Assembly: GCA_002270465.1 (NCBI GenBank)
Contig: NQOF01000001.1
Location: 1,292,330-1,356,329, forward strand
From: Blautia hominis
GTDB lineage: Bacteria > Bacillota > Clostridia > Lachnospirales > Lachnospiraceae
Length of the DNA: 64,000 nt
Direction: 5' to 3'
Position 1 is the first letter of the stretch. Each line of letters opens with the position of its first letter. The translations under genes were made by a program, and so were the position numbers. The notes beneath the pieces were generated by a model, which made no database searches, had not been told where the DNA came from, and worked only from the letters and a program-made list of their open reading frames with translations. Below, piece after piece: positions 26,490 to 34,033 of this stretch.

Positions 26490-27824
26490 TTAATTGCTTC
26501 CGTTAGTTGTTACATAATCTTTGATCACTGATTCCATGGTGTCTACAAATCCCTGTTTGTCCAGCTGGCCCTTTGCGTACAGCTCAAATACAGCGCCTGT
26601 GGCATTCTGTGCGATACCTTCCGGCTGTGTCAGCCAGTCCCAGGCATATGTCTTGCCGTCCTTGATATAAGGAAGCATACTTTTTGCAAGTGGTGTGCTT
26701 GGCTCCAAGGTGCAGGATTTATACGGGGAAACCATTCCGCAGTCCTCAACCAGGGCTTTCTGTCCCTCTTCGCTCTCAGCCAGTGCTTTCAAGAATTTCT
26801 TGCAGGCGTCAATCTTATCGCTCCCATTATAGATACCCCAAACAGCCGGTGCATCTACAATAATACCTTCTGTGTCCTCTGTTGTAAAAGCAGCAGGTGC
26901 AATACCGCATGGAAAATCTGCCTCGTATGTGGGAAGTGAAGGATCGATCCAGTTACCCTGTGTGATAAACGCTGCTTTTCCTGTTGCCCACAGTGCAAGC
27001 TGGTCATCATATGTACCGGAGATCAATACGTTTTGGTCTGAGTAATCAAACAGTAACTGAAGCCAGTCAGCAAACTGTCCCATTCTGTCCTTATCAATCC
27101 CGCCTGCATTCAATTTATCAATAATGTCTTTATCTGTTCTGTCTTTTCCCTGTGAAATATAAGCTGCCATCATGTGATTTCCGGTGGACCAGTACATCTG
27201 GCCTGACTCCGCTGCCACAGCGCATACGGATGTGATTCCCAGCTCATCCTTCATGCCGTCAATCTTCTCGAATGCATCTTTATAAGCATTGATGTTAGTC
27301 AGTGTCGATGGGTCAATACCTGCCTGATCCAGTATGTCCTTGTTATAGGCAATACCAATCCCCTCAAGCGCAAACGGCATTCCGTATACTTTTCCGTCCT
27401 CTCCCTTAAATGCATAATCCGTATCTTCGATCCATGACTCTCCGTCCAACGGTTCCAGCCAGTCTTTAAAAGAAGATTTGTAAGAGTCCGCAGCAAATCC
27501 AAAGATATCCGGCATATTGCCTGCTGCATAATAGTTTTTGAGCTGTCCGTTCACATCCACGCCGCCGCCCAGGGACTCTACGACAACTTCCTGCCCCGTC
27601 TCTTCCTGGTACTGCTTTGCAAACTCTTTTAATGCTCCGTCGATCTCAATTTTTGTATTCATAAAACGAATGGCATCTCCGCTCACATTCGCTGTGTCTG
27701 TCGTCCCCTGTGTGTTGTCATTAGCCGTGCCGGTGTCATTTCCACTGTCTGTATTCCCTCCGCATGCTCCCAGTGTCACTGTCATTGCTCCGGCAAGTAG
27801 TGCCGCTAAAATCTTCTTTTTCAT
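26490..27824 (-). CDS. Sugar ABC transporter substrate-binding lipoprotein (LacI cluster)
   Basis: A 444-residue SBP-family-1 protein. The signal peptide ends at the lipobox TLGAC (Cys near residue 20), followed by a Thr/Asn/Asp-rich linker. Typical segments include AAGNMPDIFGFAADS and GKAAFITQGNWIDPSLP. The ATG at 27824 is used; a TTG four codons upstream is less well placed. It is the first gene of an importer operon whose promoter is followed by a palindrome matching other sites near the LacI-regulated GH31 gene. The substrate is probably an alpha-linked gluco- or xylo-oligosaccharide, judged only from the GH31 neighbour. Confidence 0.93.
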   Translation of the reverse strand: MKKKILAALLAGAMTVTLGACGGNTDSGNDTGTANDNTQGTTDTANVSGDAIRFMNTKIEIDGALKEFAKQYQEETGQEVVVESLGGGVDVNGQLKNYYAAGNMPDIFGFAADSYKSSFKDWLEPLDGESWIEDTDYAFKGEDGKVYGMPFALEGIGIAYNKDILDQAGIDPSTLTNINAYKDAFEKIDGMKDELGITSVCAVAAESGQMYWSTGNHMMAAYISQGKDRTDKDIIDKLNAGGIDKDRMGQFADWLQLLFDYSDQNVLISGTYDDQLALWATGKAAFITQGNWIDPSLPTYEADFPCGIAPAAFTTEDTEGIIVDAPAVWGIYNGSDKIDACKKFLKALAESEEGQKALVEDCGMVSPYKSCTLEPSTPLAKSMLPYIKDGKTYAWDWLTQPEGIAQNATGAVFELYAKGQLDKQGFVDTMESVIKDYVTTNGSN

Positions 27825-27859
27825 TTCTCTTACCAACCTTTCTGAGGATTATCTTTTAT

Positions 27860-27919
27860 ACCTTTTGCGCATAAGGTTTTGATGTTTTGTATCTTACCAC
27901 CAACCCCGCGTAAAATCAA
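27860..27919 (-). promoter_or_regulatory. Importer promoter with LacI-type operator O1
   Basis: On the minus strand TTGATT (27919-27914), a 17-nt spacer and TAAGAT (27896-27891) form a good promoter. Just downstream, at 27860-27877, lies ACCTTTTGCGCATAAGGT, an 18-bp palindrome matching at 16 positions with the central CG typical of LacI-family sites. Repression by blocking early elongation is predicted. Confidence 0.75.
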
Positions 27920-28017
27920 TGTTTTTTATAACACCTAATATGCATTTCTCCATTTTTAACAGAATTCATCCCTATTTCAACCTATATACGGCTATATTTT
28001 TGTCTATATTTAACAAC

Positions 28018-28077
28018 AGGTTTTTCGCAAAACCTTTTTTACAAGATTCGACATCTATATACTTTTGCGCAAAAGTA
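28018..28077. promoter_or_regulatory. Two upstream LacI-type palindromes, O2 and O3
   Basis: O2 (28018-28035) is AGGTTTTTCGCAAAACCT, 16 of 18 palindromic. O3 (28060-28077) is a perfect 18-bp palindrome with core TTTTGCGCAAAA. Their centres are 42 bp apart, and about 160 and 200 bp from O1. This could allow looping, or site-specific control of transcripts starting farther upstream. Confidence 0.65.
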
Positions 28078-28150
28078 AGCATTGTATGACGTCCGTTGTA
28101 GCACTCTGTATGTTTTGTCAATTTCGAACAAATTCACTAAAAACATAAAA

Positions 28151-28270
28151 TAGAGTTTCGCTTGCGAAACTACGCCTGCGGCAGCCGCATCGCGGCATCT
28201 ACAGCTTACGCCGCAGTGCGCACCCCGCCGGGAGGGATTTTTATCTTATAGGCGAACTTTCCTATAAGAC
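28151..28270. other. Structured intergenic element of unknown function
   Basis: The gap 27825-28331 contains, besides the promoter and operators, a run of hairpins. These are a perfect 8-bp stem with a TT loop (AGTTTCGCTTGCGAAACT, 28155-28172), a GC-rich TGCGGC/GCCGCA stem, and TCTTATAGG/CCTATAAGA (28242-28268). The GC-rich centre contrasts with AT-rich flanks. It may be an inserted repeat or a small RNA; no promoter of its own was recognised. Confidence 0.45.
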
Positions 28271-28312
28271 AAAAAAGCCGTATGGCTGCAGTTAACCTGC
28301 AAGCCATACGGC
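28271..28312 (-). terminator. Terminator of the lacI-type regulator gene
   Basis: A 10-bp stem, GCCGTATGGC with its complement, encloses an inner TGCAG/CTGCA stem. AAAAAA on its left reads as TTTTTT on the minus strand. It lies 20 nt after the regulator stop codon. Confidence 0.9.
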
Positions 28313-28331
28313 ATAAAGTTCTGATCCTTTA

Positions 28332-29348
28332 TTATTTATTTATATTTCTTACGGAGTCCCGGATGACCATGCGGGTAGGAAGCACCACCAAAGTCTCTGC
28401 TTCCTCCGGTTTCCCCTCCAGCATCTTCACCAGCATGTCAACAGCCACCTGGCCTTTCTCCTGGATATCCTGACGCACTGTGGTCAGCGCCGGTCTTACC
28501 AGGGAAGCGTATTCCACATCATCAAATCCTGTGATAGAAATATCCTCCGGAATCTTCCTTCCGCTGTCCTGCAGTGCATTGAGAAGCATGGAGGCATAAT
28601 AATCCGAGGCGCATATAATGGCTGTGTATGCATAGGATCTTTCACACAGTTCTTTCAGGTTATCCTGCTCTCCTCTGTTTCCGGAACATATCTTCAGGAA
28701 GTTCTCCTCACTGTCCGGAAGTCCGGCTTCCTCCATTGCCTGGCAGTATCCCAGAAAGCGCTGATGATCCAGGTTTATATTATTATCTGCCAGAAAAGCT
28801 ATTTTCTTGTGGCCGCAGCCTATCACATATTTTGTCATCTCATATGCTGCTTTTTTGTCTTCCAGACGGACGTTGATACAGTTGTCCAAATCATCGGTGT
28901 CATAATCATCAATGATCACAATGGGCTTTTTGTAGCGTTCCTGCAGATATGAGATCTCACCCTCCACAAAACCACAGGTCACCAGTCCATCCATGTTCCA
29001 GGACAGGATAAACTTCTGTACCTGCTGTACATCATTCAGTGCATAGACCATCAGATTATAACCTTTGCTCCTCACACGCTCTTCCACTGCGCCCAGTAGT
29101 TCGCCGAAGAACTGGTCTTTAAATGGGTTTTCTTTTCCGTTGACTTTTACCACCATACCAATGATCCGGGAGCGTTTACTCGCCAGATTCCTGGCATTGA
29201 TGTTTGGCATATAGTCATATTCCTCCAAAACCTTCCTGATACGCTCCACATTGGCTGGTGAAACCTCTTTTGTCTTGCCGTGAATGACGTTTGACACCGT
29301 GGTGGTGCTCACGTTCAGCATATTGGCTATCTCTTTAATTGTAATCAT
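28332..29348 (-). CDS. LacI family transcriptional regulator
   Basis: A 338-residue repressor. Residues 1-50 hold the LacI helix-turn-helix and hinge helix (TIKEIANMLNVSTTTVSNVIHGKTKEVSPANVERI), and the remainder is a periplasmic-binding-protein-like effector domain. DISITGFDDVEYASLVRPALTTVRQD is the family C-terminal signature. The ATG at 29348 is chosen from the domain boundary and GGGGA 7 nt upstream; the longer frame reads into a mobile element. Palindromes with core TTTTGCGCAAAA upstream of the importer and of GH31 are its likely targets. It lies downstream of GH31, and before the insertion the two would have been 19 nt apart. Confidence 0.93.
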   Translation of the reverse strand: MITIKEIANMLNVSTTTVSNVIHGKTKEVSPANVERIRKVLEEYDYMPNINARNLASKRSRIIGMVVKVNGKENPFKDQFFGELLGAVEERVRSKGYNLMVYALNDVQQVQKFILSWNMDGLVTCGFVEGEISYLQERYKKPIVIIDDYDTDDLDNCINVRLEDKKAAYEMTKYVIGCGHKKIAFLADNNINLDHQRFLGYCQAMEEAGLPDSEENFLKICSGNRGEQDNLKELCERSYAYTAIICASDYYASMLLNALQDSGRKIPEDISITGFDDVEYASLVRPALTTVRQDIQEKGQVAVDMLVKMLEGKPEEAETLVVLPTRMVIRDSVRNINK

Positions 29349-29367
29349 TTCTAAGTCCCCAATCTGT

Positions 29368-29498
29368 TTACAGTTCAGACAGGTCTGCGCATTTACTGCG
29401 CTGACCGTATGAAAAAGTAGTGCCCGCTTTATCCAGCCCATGGCGAAGCGATTTTTAATAGCTGGATGAGTAACAGTTCAGCTTGTCTGAACTGTTAC
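29368..29498 (-). mobile_element. Copy C of the ~131-bp MITE-like element, inverted
   Basis: Read on the minus strand it begins GTAACAGTTCAGACAAGC and ends CTGTCTGAACTG, with the same internal blocks as copies A and B. An exact 16-bp direct repeat, CCAATCTGTTTACAGT, lies at 29359-29374 and 29500-29515. The right repeat contains the GH31 stop codon. The element separates GH31 from lacI. Confidence 0.75.
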
Positions 29499-29508
29499 TC
29501 CAATCTGT

Positions 29509-31572
29509 TTACAGTATTTCTGCAGTGATCTCTTTTCTGCGGCTTCCTGTATAAGTACATTTTCCGCTTCTGTCGATTACAATCATACCATAATTTTCGG
29601 GATTTTCATAGTCTTTCCCTTTGCCGTCATCCTCATACCACTCATAAGATGCCCCTTCTTTTACAAATGCAATGGCCTTTACCCGGTCCATGTCCACCTC
29701 ATCGGTGCATTCCCCGCCGCCGGACAGCAAAAGGATCTTATCCGGGCGCAGAAATACCAGCATTTCACTGAGCCCGGCCTTAACATAGTGATGTCCTGCG
29801 GGGAGGATCTCCGTATCATAATCGTTCAGGCTCCGGAAACGGAGAAGTGCCATCTCCTCAGGCAGATATACATACCTTCCCTCTGCATTCTGGGTGTAAA
29901 CCGGGGCAGTCATAAGGCTGTCTCCCACTAAGAGCTGGTCTTCCACCTGGGAAGCAAAGCTGTCTTCTGTGTACACAAAAGACAGAGGCATAAAATACAT
30001 ATCCCCGCCCAGAGCAGCCTTCATATATTCACTGTAAATATAGGGCAGCAGTCCATAGCGGATCCCCAGTATATCCGCAAACTGCTCCATATGGTCAAAC
30101 CGGTAAACCTCCTGCATTCTGGTCCCCAGTGCTGTGTGGTTCCTCATAAGCGGGGAGAACATGGCAAGCTGGATCCAGCGCATGACCAGATCCTCGGTAG
30201 TATCAGAACCAAAGCCGCCGATATCAGCGCCTGTATAGAGTATTCCCACCATATTCAGGGACGGCATCATCTTCAGATTGAGAAGCAGGTGCTGCCACCA
30301 GGACTTGTTGTCCCCTGTCCAGATGCCGCCATACCGGTGCATACCCACGTAGGAGGAACGTGAAAACATGAGGATCCTCTTGTCCGGGCACAGGCGCTCA
30401 AATGCCTCCCCTGCGGCTCTTGTCATATTATAGCCGAACAGGTTATGTACTTTGTCATGGCGCACAGTTCCCATGTCTGTGCTGTGATAAAATTTTTTAA
30501 AATCCTCCGTATTGTTTGCCAGACTATCCACCAGACCCGTAAACTTCTGGAAAGTATCCAGATCCAGGTTCTTTCCCTTCAGCTCTGCGATGGCATCAAT
30601 GGTATCATCCATGCGGTCCTGAGCAAAGAAGATGGAAGGCTCGTTCATATCGTTCCAGAAACCTTCTATTCCTTTATCCAAAAGGAACTGATACTGATTT
30701 CCGAACCACTCCCGTGCCTCACGGTTTAACACATCAGGAAAATGCACCTGTCCCGGCCATACACCGGCGATAAACTCTTTTCCGTCCTTATCCTTACAGA
30801 AATAGCCTTTCTCCACACCTTCCTCATAGACCGGATAACCTTCCTCCACTTTTACACCCGCATCGATGATAGGCACCAGACGGATATTCTGTGCCTTCAT
30901 ATCTCTCACAAGGCCTTCAAAATCAGGGAAGCGCTCCTCATCAATGGTGAAGTCTTTGTACCGCTCCATGTAATCAATGTCCAGATAAATACTGTCAAGG
31001 GGCAGATTGTTTTTCCGGTGCTCCTCTGCCACCTCTCGGATGTCCGCCTCACACTTATATCCCCAGCGGCTCTGTTGATATCCGAATGCCCACCTGGGCG
31101 GAATATAACTTCTGCCGATAAGCCCTCTGAATTCTTTTACGATGGAACGGATATCGCTGCCCTCCAGAATATATACATCAGCGTCCGGCTCCTCCAGTGT
31201 AATGATCAGCTCATCCAAATGAGTATAGCCTACATCAAAGCTGATGATTCCCGGGTAATCGAAAAAAACACCGAAGGTCTCTTCCCCTGCGATCACCAAA
31301 AAGTTATGGGATGCGTACAGGGAATGCCTGTCCTCCAGATGGTTTGGCTCATCCGCGCAGCAGCTCTTGTAAAGCCATCCCCTTTTGTTGATCCCTCTCA
31401 CATTTTCACCCAGTCCGTATACCAGGTCCTTTTCCCCAAGACGGCAGGAAAATGTGAGTCTGCCATCCTGTACGGTCTGTTTCAGGTAAGGCAGCGTATG
31501 ATCCTCTGCTGTTATCTCCTTTACAACTGCGTCCGTACAGAAAGGATTTCCGTATGTGTATTTCCGTATCAT
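29509..31572 (-). CDS. GH31 family glycosidase (alpha-glucosidase/alpha-xylosidase type)
   Basis: A 687-residue retaining glycosidase with no signal peptide, so it acts in the cytoplasm on imported oligosaccharides. The N-terminal beta domain ends near residue 150 (IPPRWAFGYQQSRWGYK). The (beta/alpha)8 barrel carries the nucleophile Asp in GFWNDMNEPS and the acid/base Asp in GGIWTGDNKSWW; MLFSRSSYVGMHRYG and the C-terminal beta domain follow. CCAGGAGGAATAGAC precedes the ATG. A LacI-type palindrome abuts its promoter. Specificity for alpha-glucosides or alpha-xylosides cannot be decided from sequence alone. The stop codon now lies within one arm of a direct repeat flanking copy C. Confidence 0.94.
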   Translation of the reverse strand: MIRKYTYGNPFCTDAVVKEITAEDHTLPYLKQTVQDGRLTFSCRLGEKDLVYGLGENVRGINKRGWLYKSCCADEPNHLEDRHSLYASHNFLVIAGEETFGVFFDYPGIISFDVGYTHLDELIITLEEPDADVYILEGSDIRSIVKEFRGLIGRSYIPPRWAFGYQQSRWGYKCEADIREVAEEHRKNNLPLDSIYLDIDYMERYKDFTIDEERFPDFEGLVRDMKAQNIRLVPIIDAGVKVEEGYPVYEEGVEKGYFCKDKDGKEFIAGVWPGQVHFPDVLNREAREWFGNQYQFLLDKGIEGFWNDMNEPSIFFAQDRMDDTIDAIAELKGKNLDLDTFQKFTGLVDSLANNTEDFKKFYHSTDMGTVRHDKVHNLFGYNMTRAAGEAFERLCPDKRILMFSRSSYVGMHRYGGIWTGDNKSWWQHLLLNLKMMPSLNMVGILYTGADIGGFGSDTTEDLVMRWIQLAMFSPLMRNHTALGTRMQEVYRFDHMEQFADILGIRYGLLPYIYSEYMKAALGGDMYFMPLSFVYTEDSFASQVEDQLLVGDSLMTAPVYTQNAEGRYVYLPEEMALLRFRSLNDYDTEILPAGHHYVKAGLSEMLVFLRPDKILLLSGGGECTDEVDMDRVKAIAFVKEGASYEWYEDDGKGKDYENPENYGMIVIDRSGKCTYTGSRRKEITAEIL

Positions 31573-31607
31573 GTCTATTCCTCCTGGTTCTCCATTATTA
31601 TTTGGAC

Positions 31608-31658
31608 ATCATAGCACATGCCTATTTATGCCGCAATACCTTTTGCGCATAATTTATA
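31608..31658 (-). promoter_or_regulatory. GH31 promoter with LacI-type operator O4
   Basis: On the minus strand TTGCGG (31636-31631), a 17-nt spacer and TATGAT (31613-31608) form a promoter. ACCTTTTGCGCATAATTT (31638-31655) lies directly upstream and shares the exact core TTTTGCGCATAA with O1 of the importer promoter. This links GH31 and the importer in one regulon. Confidence 0.75.
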
Positions 31659-31781
31659 CTTCATACAATATATATCAAATACATTATGGCATATTTTCCG
31701 CATTTTTCTGCCTATATATGGTTTTATGCACAAATTTCCCGAGATGATTTTAGTCATAATAACAACGGTAAAAATAAACAA

Positions 31782-31805
31782 GGGAACGTACTCATGTACA
31801 TTCCC
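31782..31805 (-). terminator. Probable terminator after the second Gfo/Idh gene
   Basis: An interrupted hairpin pairs GGGAA with TTCCC and GTAC with GTAC. It is followed on the minus strand by TTGTTTATTTTT. It lies in the 305-bp gap between the oxidoreductase stop and the GH31 promoter, which holds no other gene. Confidence 0.55.
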
Positions 31806-31877
31806 CGGTTTGGCTTGATTTTTCTCTTCTACTGCGCCTCTTCTGAACTCTGGCCGCTGTTATTTTGTTAAATCCTA

Positions 31878-32858
31878 TTATTTTTCCATAGGATAGCAAA
31901 GTCCCCATTTTTTACGGACAGCATCCATCTGCTCCATGATCCGGACAGTCTGGCTGTGGGACATTTGAGGACACTCACAAAGTCCCTCCTCTATGGCCTT
32001 TTTGCAGGCTCTCACCTCATATTCATAACCGCTTATCTGCTTTGGCTGGTCATACCGGGCCGTCACTTCCCGTTTCTCATTATAGACCGTGATGGATTCA
32101 AAATTATTGATATTCTCCACCACAAGAAAACCTTTTGTTCCGTAAATGATGCCCTGCCTGTCAGAGAGCGCCCGGAGGGAATTGTTCAGCACAGACATCC
32201 TGCCGTCCGGGTAGCAGAGGGTAATGCTGCTCTGCGCATCCACGCCTGTGTCTGTCATTACCACAGAGGTATCTATGGATGAAATGTCATCCCCAAATGC
32301 GATAGATGCAAATGTCAGGGTATAAACACCTACATCCAGCAGCGCACCCCCTGCCAGTTCAGGCACCATCATCCTGTGGACGGATTCCAGGAGGTATCCC
32401 AGATTGGCAGTCAGAGTATACGGCTTACCGATGGCCCCTGAGGCAATGACCTCCTGCAGTGTCTCTGCCATGGGCATATATCTCACCCACATGGCCTCTG
32501 CCAGCAGCAGACCTTTTTCTTTTGCCAGCACCGTCATCTCCCTGGCTTCCTGTGCATTTACGGAAAATGCTTTCTCACACAGGACATTCCTGCCGTTTTC
32601 CAACAGCATCTTTACATTTGCACAGTGTTCGGAAATGGGAGTTGCCACATATACCAGATCCACCTTCCCGTCTGTTGCCATCTCTTCATATGTACCGTAT
32701 GCCTTTTCAAATCCGAATCTTGCCGCGAAAGCATCTGCTTTCTCCTGGCTTCTGGACGCCACTGCGTACAGTTCCACATCCTCCATACACCCAAGTGTCT
32801 CCGCCATAGTTGCAGCAATATTCCCTGTACTTAACACACCCATTCTCAGTTTCTTCAT
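31878..32858 (-). CDS. Gfo/Idh/MocA family oxidoreductase (second copy)
   Basis: A 326-residue NAD(P)-dependent dehydrogenase-like protein. The Rossmann start is LRMGVLSTGNIAATMAETL, the active-site motif is NVLCEKAFSVNAQEA (EKA in place of the usual EKP), and the C-terminal domain has GGALLDVGVYTL. It resembles the trans-1,2-dihydrobenzenediol/glucose-fructose oxidoreductase branch. The ATG at 32858 is chosen from AAGGAGACAGGC. It is 38 nt after a zinc alcohol dehydrogenase gene, so the two are probably co-transcribed and modify the same polyol or sugar. Confidence 0.88.
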   Translation of the reverse strand: MKKLRMGVLSTGNIAATMAETLGCMEDVELYAVASRSQEKADAFAARFGFEKAYGTYEEMATDGKVDLVYVATPISEHCANVKMLLENGRNVLCEKAFSVNAQEAREMTVLAKEKGLLLAEAMWVRYMPMAETLQEVIASGAIGKPYTLTANLGYLLESVHRMMVPELAGGALLDVGVYTLTFASIAFGDDISSIDTSVVMTDTGVDAQSSITLCYPDGRMSVLNNSLRALSDRQGIIYGTKGFLVVENINNFESITVYNEKREVTARYDQPKQISGYEYEVRACKKAIEEGLCECPQMSHSQTVRIMEQMDAVRKKWGLCYPMEK

Positions 32859-32896
32859 GCCTGTCTCCTTCTGCGGAATGAATTTCCGCTGTATCC

Positions 32897-34006
32897 TCAT
32901 GGTTTCACCGCAAATTTTATTACCCCATCCTGCCTGCCTTCAAAGATTTCATATGCCTTCAAGATACCATCCAGGTTCGTCCTGTGAGTGATCAGGCAGC
33001 TTGTATCCAGTTTTTTCGCTGACAAAAGCTCCATGATCTCCTCACAATAGCATCCGTCCACTCCGCCTGTTTTAAAAGTCAGGTTCCTGCCGTACATCTG
33101 GGGCAGGGGAAGGACCTGTTCCTCCTCATACATGGCAACTATCACGACAGATGCATTGGGTCTGGCAATCTTCCATGCTGTCTCAAAAGTATCCGCCCCG
33201 CCTGCAGCTTCAAATACCACATCAGCGCCTCTCCCATGGCTCTCTGAGAGGACACGCCCTACAACATACTCCTGCACTTTTCCTGCCACGTCCGCATAAT
33301 CCTCGGCTCCGCAGCGGCAGCGCTCCGGCATGGGGCATACCACCGCGTCAGCCAGCCCTTGTCTCTTGGCCAGTTCCAACCTGTCCGCATCCACATCTAT
33401 GGCAATGATCTTTGCCGGACTGTATAACCGGGCACACATCATGGTACAGAGCCCTGTGGGACCGGCGCCCAGGACCGCAACCGTATCCGCAGGTTTTAAT
33501 CCGCCCAGTTTGGCTGCCCAGTAACCGGTTGAAAGGATGTCCCCGGTGAACAGAGCTTCCTCGTCGGTCACATGGTCAGGTATCTTAGTCAGGCCATTGT
33601 CCGCATAGGGAATGCGGCAGTATTCCGCCTGACCTCCGTCTATGCGGCATCCAAGCGCCCAGCCGCCGTTTTCATCCTCGCAATTATTCACAAATCCCCT
33701 TCTGCAGAAAAAGCACTCCCCGCAGAATGTCTCCACATTGACCGCCACCCGGTCACCGGGGCGGACCTTCTTCACAGCACTCCCGGTCTCCACTACCTGC
33801 CCCACAAACTCATGGCCCAAAATGGTTCCCGGCACTGCCCTGGGCACCGCTCCGTGTTTTATATGGATATCACTGGAGCATATGGTTGTGAGAGTAACTT
33901 TCACGATCGCATCCGCGGCATTTCGGATAACAGGGATATCCCGCTCTTCAAGGGCTATGTTTCCCTTTCCCTGGTATACAACAGCACGCATCTTATTTTT
34001 CTGCAA
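32897..34006 (-). CDS. Zinc-dependent alcohol dehydrogenase (polyol dehydrogenase-like)
   Basis: A 369-residue MDR enzyme with both zinc sites. The catalytic zinc ligands lie in TICSSDIHIKHG and TILGHEFVG, and the structural site is CGECFFCRRGFVNNC. The NAD-binding motif is VAVLGAGPTGLCTMM. Oxidation of a polyol, threonine-like or sugar alcohol substrate is typical; the exact substrate is not determinable. A TTG start is chosen because AAGGTG sits 6 nt before it, whereas the next ATG, 15 nt downstream, has no ribosome site. It lies 27 nt after nadE and before a Gfo/Idh gene. Confidence 0.9.
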   Translation of the reverse strand: MQKNKMRAVVYQGKGNIALEERDIPVIRNAADAIVKVTLTTICSSDIHIKHGAVPRAVPGTILGHEFVGQVVETGSAVKKVRPGDRVAVNVETFCGECFFCRRGFVNNCEDENGGWALGCRIDGGQAEYCRIPYADNGLTKIPDHVTDEEALFTGDILSTGYWAAKLGGLKPADTVAVLGAGPTGLCTMMCARLYSPAKIIAIDVDADRLELAKRQGLADAVVCPMPERCRCGAEDYADVAGKVQEYVVGRVLSESHGRGADVVFEAAGGADTFETAWKIARPNASVVIVAMYEEEQVLPLPQMYGRNLTFKTGGVDGCYCEEIMELLSAKKLDTSCLITHRTNLDGILKAYEIFEGRQDGVIKFAVKP

Positions 34007-34033
34007 CTTTTACACCTTCTTTTCCCCAACCTG

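Noticed and set aside
29349-29441. N-terminal extension of the LacI regulator
   Set aside because: The added residues precede the helix-turn-helix and are encoded largely by mobile element copy C.
30742-31614. 290-codon plus-strand frame opposite GH31
   Set aside because: GH31 has intact catalytic motifs, promoter and ribosome site on the other strand; the antisense frame matches nothing.
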